From assembly GCA_024213275.1 (NCBI GenBank), contig JANAVG010000003.1:186001-250000 (forward strand): a DNA stretch of 64,000 nucleotides, in the 5' to 3' direction. Position numbers and translations under genes: made by a program. Source of the stretch: Rossellomorea sp. BNER (GTDB taxonomy: Bacteria; Bacillota; Bacilli; Bacillales; Bacillaceae_B). This document shows, in pieces, positions 58,198 through 64,000 of the stretch. The notes below the pieces were generated by a model. It did no database searches, was not told the origin of the DNA, and saw only the letters and a list, made by a program, of their open reading frames with translations. Numbering within the stretch: position 1 is the stretch's first letter; the number at the start of each line of letters is the position of its first letter.

Positions 58198-59980
58198 AAC
58201 AACCATGTCAGCTAAACAGCAAAGGAATGTACTTACTCGTTTATTAAAATATACAATTCCTCATAAGAAAACGATTCTTTTGGCGTTTACACTTCTACTG
58301 CTAACAACGATAGGGGATGTTCTCGGACCAATATTAGTGAAAATATTTATTGACGATTATTTAACTCCAAGAGAATTTCCTTTTCAACCAATCGTTGGAT
58401 TAGCAGCTGCCTATTTAGGAATACAGATAGCAAATGTATTAATATCTTATTTCCAACTGTTAAAATTTCAAGAAATTGCTTTGAAAATTATTCAACAAAT
58501 AAGAGTGGATGTATTTTCAAAGGTTCAATCACTTGGAATGAGGTATTTTGATCAAACACCTGCAGGCGGCATTGTCTCGAGAGTCACAAATGATACAGAA
58601 GCAATAAAAGATATGTTTGTTACTGTGTTGGTAAGTTTCATTCAGAGTGGGTTTTTACTTATTGGAATATTCATTGCGATGTTTACGTTAAACGTTAAGT
58701 TAGCTACTTTCTGTTTATTTATTTTACCTGTCTTATTCTTAATCATGAGGACCTATCGAAAGAACAGTTCCATTTACTATCATGATCTTAGAGAAAGATT
58801 GAGTCAGCTAAATGCTAAGTTGAGTGAATCACTTCAGGGAATGTCGATTATTCAAGTGTTTCGTCAAGAAAAAAGATTAAGAGACGAATTCGCTGATATT
58901 AATGATAAGCATTTTAATGCAGGAATGAGAAATCTGAAATTAGACGGATTACTACTTAGACCCGCAATCGATTTGGTTTATGTTGTGGCACTCATAATGG
59001 TGCTTAGTTTTTTTGGAATCACTTCCTTTACCAATACTGTCGAAATAGGTGTGTTATACGCCTTTATTAGTTATTTAGACCGTTTTTTTGAACCGGTGAA
59101 TCAGATGATGATGAGGCTATCAATGTTTCAACAGGCAATAGTAGCAGGTTCACGTGTGTTTAATGTTTTAGATGAAACTGAAGTTTCTCCTGCTCAATTA
59201 AATCGTGCAGAAAAAGGAATACTTGATGGTGAAATTCAGTTTAACAATGTCACATTTTCCTATGATGGAAGAAAAGAGGTATTGAAGAATATCAATTTCA
59301 CCGCGAAACCAGGAGAAACCGTAGCCCTAGTCGGTCATACGGGAAGTGGAAAAAGTTCAATTATAAACCTGCTCATGAGATTCTATGAATTTGAACATGG
59401 TGATATCATGATTGATGGTCATTCAATTAAAGATTACCTAATAGATGAAATGCGTGACAAAATGGGACTCGTTCTACAGGATCCCTTCTTGTTCTATGGA
59501 AATATAGCAGATAATATAAGACTCTACACGAAAGATATGTCAGACGAGGACGTTATTAAAGCGGCGAAATTTGTTCAAGCCCATACATTTATTGATAAAC
59601 TTCCAGATAGATATGAGCATCCTGTGGTAGAAAGAGGCTCAACGCTTTCGAGTGGTCAGCGTCAGTTAATCGCTTTTGCCAGAACCATTGCCACAAACCC
59701 GAAAATTCTAGTATTAGATGAAGCAACTTCGAATATTGATACGGAAACAGAAGAAGCCATTCAAGAGGCCTTGGCCAAAATGAGAAAAGGGAGGACAACG
59801 ATTGCAATTGCCCATCGATTGTCTACAATTCAAGATGCCGATTTAATTCTAGTGCTCCATCAAGGAGAAATCGTTGAAAGAGGCACCCATCAGGAGCTTC
59901 TATTACAAAAAGGATTGTATCATAAAATGTATTTGCTTCAGAATGGATTAGTTGAAGGAATCGAGGATGTTGTTGGTTGA
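58190..59980 (+). CDS. ABC exporter half, canonical-Glu subunit (YheH/BmrD-like)
   Basis: A 596-aa half transporter, partner of the preceding gene. Six spans (about residues 20-310), then Walker A LVGHTGSGKSSI, Walker B ILVLDEATSNID with the catalytic Glu, and a variant signature LSSGQRQLIA. The variant signature in this subunit and the Glu-to-Asp change in the other together give one good and one poor ATP site, the usual heterodimer pattern. It is shorter than B. subtilis YheH, lacking that protein's extra N-terminal loop. It likely exports drugs or lipid-like compounds. Start ATG 58190 has GGAGGT 7 bases before it. Confidence 0.9.
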   Translation: MDKTTMSAKQQRNVLTRLLKYTIPHKKTILLAFTLLLLTTIGDVLGPILVKIFIDDYLTPREFPFQPIVGLAAAYLGIQIANVLISYFQLLKFQEIALKIIQQIRVDVFSKVQSLGMRYFDQTPAGGIVSRVTNDTEAIKDMFVTVLVSFIQSGFLLIGIFIAMFTLNVKLATFCLFILPVLFLIMRTYRKNSSIYYHDLRERLSQLNAKLSESLQGMSIIQVFRQEKRLRDEFADINDKHFNAGMRNLKLDGLLLRPAIDLVYVVALIMVLSFFGITSFTNTVEIGVLYAFISYLDRFFEPVNQMMMRLSMFQQAIVAGSRVFNVLDETEVSPAQLNRAEKGILDGEIQFNNVTFSYDGRKEVLKNINFTAKPGETVALVGHTGSGKSSIINLLMRFYEFEHGDIMIDGHSIKDYLIDEMRDKMGLVLQDPFLFYGNIADNIRLYTKDMSDEDVIKAAKFVQAHTFIDKLPDRYEHPVVERGSTLSSGQRQLIAFARTIATNPKILVLDEATSNIDTETEEAIQEALAKMRKGRTTIAIAHRLSTIQDADLILVLHQGEIVERGTHQELLLQKGLYHKMYLLQNGLVEGIEDVVG

Positions 59981-60073
59981 ATGGGTGGAAATACTAATCT
60001 TTTAACGGAGGATTATATTACACCTCTCCCGCATGTAAATCAATGATTATAGGTACAAAAAAATATTTCAATC

Positions 60074-60106
60074 AAAAAACCACTTAGAATCTAAGCGGTT
60101 TTTTGG
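60074..60106. terminator. Bidirectional terminator between the ABC exporter and the Spo0E-like gene
   Basis: AAAACCACTTAGA and TCTAAGCGGTTTT pair with one G-U/A-C position; A and T runs flank both sides, so it can serve both convergent genes. It also touches the 3' end region of the minus-strand gene. Confidence 0.8.
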
Positions 60107-60107
60107 T

Positions 60108-60293
60108 TTATGCATGGGAATATTGTGAGCTATTGGTTTTTTTTATAAATCGTTGATTATAATGATTTAAGAGGTTGTCTAGTTCTTGACTGTATTGAAT
60201 CGCAAGTGGGGAATTTAATCCATTGGCAGCAACGATATCAATCAGTTGAGCGCGTTTGTTTTCAATTTTATCTAAAAGCTCTTGTTTTGACAC
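60108..60293 (-). CDS. Spo0E-family aspartyl-phosphate phosphatase
   Basis: A 61-aa two-helix protein with the family signature: KIENKRAQLIDIV, then NGLNSPLAIQYSQELDNLLN. The SQELD motif is the one that removes phosphate from Spo0A-P in Spo0E, YisI and YnzD. It would delay sporulation. I start at GTG 60293 because AAAGGA stands 9 bases upstream; the in-frame ATG at 60311 lacks a ribosome binding site. It is not named further, as several paralogues occur in Bacillus. Confidence 0.9.
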   Translation of the reverse strand: MSKQELLDKIENKRAQLIDIVAANGLNSPLAIQYSQELDNLLNHYNQRFIKKTNSSQYSHA

Positions 60294-60624
60294 GGCTGTA
60301 TGTCCTTTCATCTAATATTTCAATTTCAACTCTAGAATATTATGTTTTTGGTTCATAAATAAGATGATAACGTTACAATATAATTTTATTAACCTATTGA
60401 ATTTTTCTAGAAATAATTGTATTTACTTTCTAATAGTATACCGAATTGGGAAAACATTTTCAAAAGAAATTAACAAGAATTTGAAAAAATAGAGATTTTG
60501 TGACAATAATATGTGTTGTTCATCATTAAAATTCCACAAAATCTTCACAACTGGAATAGGCATGAAAAGTAACAATGTCTGATAGAATAGATATAGGTTA
60601 TAAATTTGTGTAGGAGTTGTCAAT
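60294..60624. other. Intergenic region between the Spo0E-like gene and ccdA
   Basis: Divergent promoter region, AT-rich. I see no repeat or long hairpin, and no promoter that stands out on either strand. A minus-strand open frame that runs through the start of ccdA is a shadow. Confidence 0.5.
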
Positions 60625-61332
60625 ATGGATGTAAATCTATTTTTAGCGTTTGGAGCGGGTTTTCTAAGTTTTATATCACCTTGTGTGCTGCCTTTATTTC
60701 CTGCGTTTCTTTCATATATAACGGGTATGTCAGTAAGTGATTTGAAAAATGAAAATGCCATGCTGCAAAGACGCAGTTTGTTACATACATTGTTCTTCCT
60801 ATTAGGGTTTTCGGTCATATTTATTGCTCTTGGCTTCGGAGGAACATTTATTTTAGGTGAATTATTTTTGCAATACCAGGATTGGATTCGTCAATTTGGC
60901 GCCATTTTTATAGTGATTTTTGGACTCATTGTAGTTGGAATCTTTACTCCAGACTTTTTAATGAAAGAAAGAAAACTTGAATTTAAGAATCGACCTTCAG
61001 GTTATTTTGGAACCTTTTTAATTGGACTGGCTTTTGCAGCGGGCTGGACGCCTTGTACAGGTCCAATCTTAGGTGCCGTTTTTGCATTAGCTGGAACGAA
61101 TCCAAGTTCCGGAGTTTTTTATATGATAGCTTATTGCCTAGGTTTTTCGATTCCATTTTTCATTCTTTCATTCTTTGTTGGAAAAATGAGCTGGATCCGC
61201 AAACATAATGTGAAGATTGTAAAAGCGGGTGGTTTCCTTATGATTATTGTCGGAATCATGCTGTTTTTTAATTGGATGGAAATTCTTTATATTTTCTTTA
61301 GTAAATTGTTCGGTGGTTTCCAAGGATTTTAA
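60625..61332 (+). CDS. ccdA: Cytochrome c biogenesis protein CcdA
   Basis: A 235-aa membrane protein with six spans that carries electrons across the membrane to reduce apocytochrome c thiols (and, in Bacillus, for spore formation through StoA). The redox cysteines are in [13 protein letters not shown] and [14 protein letters not shown] 60625 follows TAGGAG. Gene order ccdA, ccdB, ccdC is that of B. subtilis. Confidence 0.96.
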   Translation: MDVNLFLAFGAGFLSFISPCVLPLFPAFLSYITGMSVSDLKNENAMLQRRSLLHTLFFLLGFSVIFIALGFGGTFILGELFLQYQDWIRQFGAIFIVIFGLIVVGIFTPDFLMKERKLEFKNRPSGYFGTFLIGLAFAAGWTPCTGPILGAVFALAGTNPSSGVFYMIAYCLGFSIPFFILSFFVGKMSWIRKHNVKIVKAGGFLMIIVGIMLFFNWMEILYIFFSKLFGGFQGF

Positions 61333-61468
61333 GGATTATATAGGGCTGAAAATATTGAACTGTCAATCATTGTAATGATATATTTATAGTTGTTTAACGA
61401 TTTAATTGGTATATATTGACGTTTATATAATTATATTTTATTCATTGCGTGATTGAGGAGGAGCATCT

Positions 61469-61828
61469 GTGGCAACTGTATTAATTGTAGACGATGCAAA
61501 GTTTATGAGAAAGACATTAATAAAAATGCTAGAGTCTAGTGAACATTGTGTAGTAGGGGAAGCTGAAAATGGACTTCAAGCGATTGAAAAGTACCAGGAG
61601 CTAAAACCAGATATTGTCACAATGGATATTACGATGCCTGAAATGAATGGGATAGAAGCAGTAAAAAAAATATTGAGTACTGATTCAAACGCTAAGGTTA
61701 TCATGTGCTCAGCAATGGGCCAGCAAAAAATGGTTGTAGATGCAATTGAGGCAGGAGCAAAAGACTACATTGTTAAACCCTTTGATGGAGGGTGTGTTGT
61801 GGAAGCGATCAATCGAGCATTAAGTTAG
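61469..61828 (+). CDS. ccdB: CcdB (YneI), CheY-like receiver-only protein
   Basis: A 119-aa single receiver domain. The acidic pocket DD is in LIVDDAKFMRK, the phospho-acceptor Asp in DIVTMDITMPEMNGIEAV, Thr/Ser in MCSAMGQQKM, and Lys in YIVKPFDGG. It has no output domain and is known to be dispensable for cytochrome c synthesis. The start is GTG 61469 with GAGGAGGAG upstream. A stem-loop repeat begins 6 bases after the stop. Confidence 0.93.
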   Translation: MATVLIVDDAKFMRKTLIKMLESSEHCVVGEAENGLQAIEKYQELKPDIVTMDITMPEMNGIEAVKKILSTDSNAKVIMCSAMGQQKMVVDAIEAGAKDYIVKPFDGGCVVEAINRALS

Positions 61829-61833
61829 GGTAG

Positions 61834-61960
61834 AACAGGGCTGTACCATAATGGGGTATGGAACTACTATAACTGTCTGTATAGAAGAGGTCATGAGGGT
61901 TTCTTCTATATGTTGAAGTTGTGGTTCCTGAACCTTGGTTTTGGGACAGACCTGTTTTTT
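61834..61960 (+). repeat. Stem-loop repeat (family copy 5), probable terminator
   Basis: Outer arms 61834-61848 and 61942-61956 pair at 13 of 15 positions; middle stem GGAACTAC / GTGGTTCC (one G-U); apical stem TATAGAAGA / TCTTCTATA with loop GGTCATGAGGGTT. GTGGTTCCTGAACCTTGG is the fullest form of the conserved block. It ends in T10. It lies between ccdB and ccdC. Confidence 0.85.
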
Positions 61961-62215
61961 TTTTTGATTTTTCATTACTCAGAAAGACTTCTCAAAATTT
62001 GTGTAGATCCTGAATTTTAAGGCATCTGTATAAAAATTGATGATAAGGTTGAAGATAATTTTACATTAATTTATTCACTATACTATCCTTTTTAAATTGA
62101 TAAAAGTATTTTGTAAAACCGAGTTTTTTTGGTTTTAAATTTAAACAACTATTTTAGTTTTTATCAAAAATAGGCTATAATATAGGGCGAAAAGAATAAT
62201 TAAAGGATGATATTT
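61961..62215. other. Region upstream of ccdC
   Basis: Separate promoter region for ccdC since a probable terminator precedes it. Very AT-rich, including AAACCGAGTTTTTTTGGTTT at about 62116, a small inverted repeat. A -10-like TATAAT lies at about 62176. Confidence 0.4.
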
Positions 62216-62710
62216 ATGTCAATGGCGATTGTTTCATCCATTATTGCGGTTGGTATGGGATTTCTGGTTCTATTTATCCGAATGAAAGCACAAAAGAAAC
62301 CTGTTTCTGCTAAAAAGATAATATTGCCACCTATTTTTATGAGTTCAGGGGCTTTAATGTTTTTTGTACCCATGTTCAGGGTAACCATTTGGGAACTATT
62401 AGAGGCATTGATTGTGGGAATGATTTTTTCTATTCTTCTTATTAAAACTTCCCGTTTCGAAATTCGTGATAATGATATTTATTTAAAACGATCAAAAGCA
62501 TTTGCTTTTATTCTAATAGGGCTTCTGCTCATTCGGATTGTAGCAAAGTTAATCTTGAGCAGTTCAATTGATTTGGGAGCCCTAAGCGGGATGTTCTGGA
62601 TCTTAGCATTTGGTATGATTGTACCCTGGAGAATTGCAATGTACCTTGAATATCGAAAGCTTGAAGCTAAACTTAAAGGTCCTATCACATCCAACACATC
62701 ACTAAACTAA
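62216..62710 (+). CDS. ccdC: CcdC (YneJ) membrane protein
   Basis: A 164-aa membrane protein with about five spans; family marks PVSAKKIILPPIFMSSGALM, RFEIRDNDIYLKRSKAF and FGMIVPWRIAMYLEYRKL. It is found next to ccdA in Bacillus but is not needed for cytochrome c synthesis, and its function is unknown. I start at ATG 62216 because AAAGGATGA lies 5 bases upstream; ATG 62207 overlaps that site. Confidence 0.9.
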   Translation: MSMAIVSSIIAVGMGFLVLFIRMKAQKKPVSAKKIILPPIFMSSGALMFFVPMFRVTIWELLEALIVGMIFSILLIKTSRFEIRDNDIYLKRSKAFAFILIGLLLIRIVAKLILSSSIDLGALSGMFWILAFGMIVPWRIAMYLEYRKLEAKLKGPITSNTSLN

Positions 62711-62801
62711 GCAGAGGTTTACCCAAGGAAAAAGGGTCGACCTCTGCTTTTCCTTTTATTACATGATTACAAGAAACAAAAAAAGGGAAAAAACAAAATG
62801 A

Positions 62802-62895
62802 CCGGGACGGCACTCAATGCAGTAAAGCGTTAATCCACTCGGGGACGGTTCTCGAAACCATTAACGCGTTAATCTAGTGGAGGACCGTCCCTAGG
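62802..62895. repeat. Complex GGGACGG-type palindromic repeat
   Basis: GGGACGGTTCT (from 62842) pairs with AGGACCGTCCC (to 62891) around a central ATTAACGCGTTAAT palindrome at 62860-62873. A further partial arm, CCGGGACGGCACTC, stands at 62803. GGGACGGTTCTCGA is shared word for word with the palindrome at 9599. It lies between ccdC and the SGNH gene and looks like a REP-type repeat cluster. Confidence 0.75.
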
Positions 62896-62945
62896 TTGGG
62901 TAAAGCGGTGAAGCGGTGATGTGTGAAGCTTTGGAGGGGTGTTAT

Positions 62946-63653
62946 TTGATTAGGAAAAGTGTTTTTGTTGGTTTTGTAATGTTGTTGGGGGTATTTGTTT
63001 ATTTTATGGTTGGCGATGAGTCACTAGGGAGTAAGAAGGTGAAAGAGGTTATTGCTCTAGGAGATTCCTTAACATACGGCTATGGGGATGCGTCGAATGA
63101 AGGGTATACTGGAAAGCTGGAGGAAAACTTAAATCATAAATTTAGAAATCGAATTTACGACATTCAAAACTATGGAATAATAGGACAAGAAACTTCGCAA
63201 GTAATGCAACAACTTATAAAACCACCTTTAAGTGAAGAGTTAAATGAAGCTGACTATTTTATTGTTTTTATTGGTACAAATGACCTCATAAACAGTAATG
63301 GTGGTGATTTAGCTCCCATTTACCATAATGAAATAATGATAGCCAAAAAAGAATACCTTGAAAATTTAGAAGCAATCATCGAAAACATTGAAAGCTCAAA
63401 TGATGATGCACCTATCCTTTTATTAGGTCTTTATAATCCATATCCTCAAGGGGAAAAGATTGAACAGTATATTGACAATTGGAATCAGTCAATAAAAAGG
63501 ATGGCCATAAAGAATTCAAGAATTACTTATATTCCAGTAAATGATGTCTTTAAAGGAAAAGACAAAAAAGAGTATTTTCACGATTCTCTTCACCCAAATG
63601 GAAAAGGATATGAACTCATTTCTAAAAGGATCGAAGAAAAATATAAATTTTAA
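62946..63653 (+). CDS. SGNH/GDSL-type lipase or esterase, exported
   Basis: A 235-aa protein with an N-terminal membrane anchor or signal (VFVGFVMLLGVFVYFMVG), then an SGNH hydrolase domain: block I ALGDSLTYGYG (nucleophile Ser), block III FIGTNDL, block V HDSLHPNGKGY (Asp and His). Such proteins hydrolyse esters of lipids, cell-wall glycans or small molecules; the substrate is unknown. I start at TTG 62946 with GGAGGGG 6 bases before it. GC-rich repeat DNA lies just upstream. Confidence 0.88.
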   Translation: MIRKSVFVGFVMLLGVFVYFMVGDESLGSKKVKEVIALGDSLTYGYGDASNEGYTGKLEENLNHKFRNRIYDIQNYGIIGQETSQVMQQLIKPPLSEELNEADYFIVFIGTNDLINSNGGDLAPIYHNEIMIAKKEYLENLEAIIENIESSNDDAPILLLGLYNPYPQGEKIEQYIDNWNQSIKRMAIKNSRITYIPVNDVFKGKDKKEYFHDSLHPNGKGYELISKRIEEKYKF

Positions 63654-63674
63654 TATTAGAACAACTAATAAAAA

Positions 63675-63715
63675 GGGTCCGTCTTCAACCTTGGTTTTAG
63701 GTAGAAGACAGACCC
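63675..63715. terminator. Hairpin between the SGNH and DUF4260 genes
   Basis: GGGTCCGTCTTC and GAAGACAGACCC pair with one A-C mismatch. The loop AACCTTGGTTTTAGGTA shares ACCTTGGTTTT with repeat copy 5, so it may be a shortened relative of that family. Confidence 0.65.
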
Positions 63716-63736
63716 TATTATTATAAACCATAAGGC

Positions 63737-64000
63737 TCAAACTCTTTGTAAATGAGTATCCTTAAACGTAGTTTCATATTTGAGTCCATATCCAAGAAAT
63801 CGATCAATGCTAATATGCGCAACCCAGATTAAACCAATGGAGAGTAACATCTGTGAATCTACTAAAAATCCTATAAGTAGCAATAATACAGAAACTGTAA
63901 AGGTATGAAATAAGTTATATACCATCGCTCCTATTTTTATATTTAGTAAATATCCCAGCATTCCAATATCAGGAGCAAGAATCAAACAAATAAACAACCA
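63737..64000 (-). CDS. DUF4260-type membrane protein, 5' end cut by window edge
   Basis: The reverse-strand frame is open to the right edge and ends at 63737. The visible 88 or so residues have about three membrane spans and contain LAPDIGMLGYLLNIKIGA then YNLFHTF, the pattern of DUF4260 integral membrane proteins, ending WVAHISIDRFLGYGLKYETT. The true start lies beyond 64000. Function unknown. Confidence 0.75.
   Translation of the reverse strand, partial: WLFICLILAPDIGMLGYLLNIKIGAMVYNLFHTFTVSVLLLLIGFLVDSQMLLSIGLIWVAHISIDRFLGYGLKYETTFKDTHLQRV

Overview
The window reads as chromosomal DNA of an AT-rich, endospore-forming Bacillaceae bacterium (Bacillus sensu lato). The evidence is the set of recognisable genes (cotE, spoVK, sirA, a Spo0E-family phosphatase, ricA, lexA-yneA-yneB-ynzC, glnR-glnA, ccdA-ccdB-ccdC) in an order familiar from Bacillus chromosomes, together with strong GGAGG-type ribosome binding sites. 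I see no rRNA or tRNA genes, no CRISPR array and no complete insertion sequence. The sequence does not name a species.

Layout. 1-3.9 kb: a partial sulfate adenylyltransferase (sat), an unrecognised 409-aa protein, and a convergent coiled-coil protein with a possible sporulation (SigK-type) promoter. 4-9.6 kb: miaB-ricA, a methyltransferase, cotE, a gene-poor stretch with two or three very small genes, and a VOC protein. 9.7-14.3 kb: mutS-mutL. 14.6-19.6 kb: the glycerol regulon glpP, glpF-glpK, glpD, with a cre-overlapped promoter and two GlpP-type leader terminators. 19.7-25.3 kb: accessory genes (membrane-anchored FAD oxidase with a half-size MFS protein, a penicillin-acylase family enzyme, an aminoglycoside-adenylyltransferase-like protein). 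25.3-33.5 kb: miaA-hfq-spoVK, a TRIC channel, hflX, ynbB, glnR-glnA. 34-36.1 kb: a zinc-starvation island (zagA and a zinc-free S14), each gene with its own Zur box.

36.4-48.7 kb holds an ectoine/hydroxyectoine catabolic cluster: EutB-like dehydratase, PucR-type regulator, EutD/DoeA hydrolase, EutC-like reductase, a cystathionine gamma-synthase-fold PLP enzyme, EutE/DoeB deacetylase, a homoserine-dehydrogenase-like enzyme, an aldehyde dehydrogenase and a BCCT transporter. It lies between glnA and lexA. The usual diaminobutyrate transaminase (DoeD), EutA and the MocR-type regulator EnuR are not seen; three enzymes with no obvious place in the classical route replace them. This is the best candidate for an incompletely described pathway here.

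48.9-54.9 kb: the SOS locus lexA/yneA-yneB-ynzC with three LexA boxes, tkt, sirA (three Spo0A-box-like sites) and yneF. 55-64 kb: a CamS-type lipoprotein, a heterodimeric ABC exporter, a Spo0E-family protein, ccdA-ccdB-ccdC, an SGNH hydrolase and a truncated DUF4260 gene at the right edge.

A second notable signal is a dispersed family of roughly 110-130 nt stem-loop elements (2547-2676 reverse, 24317-24425, 31501-31630, 56234-56345, 61834-61960). Each sits within a few bases of a stop codon, on the coding strand of that gene. The closing stems differ in sequence but stay complementary, while the internal motifs are conserved. Other repeats are a GC-rich 123-bp element with near-perfect terminal inverted repeats, and GGGACGGTTCTC-type and GTGCCTGGCAC-type palindromes.
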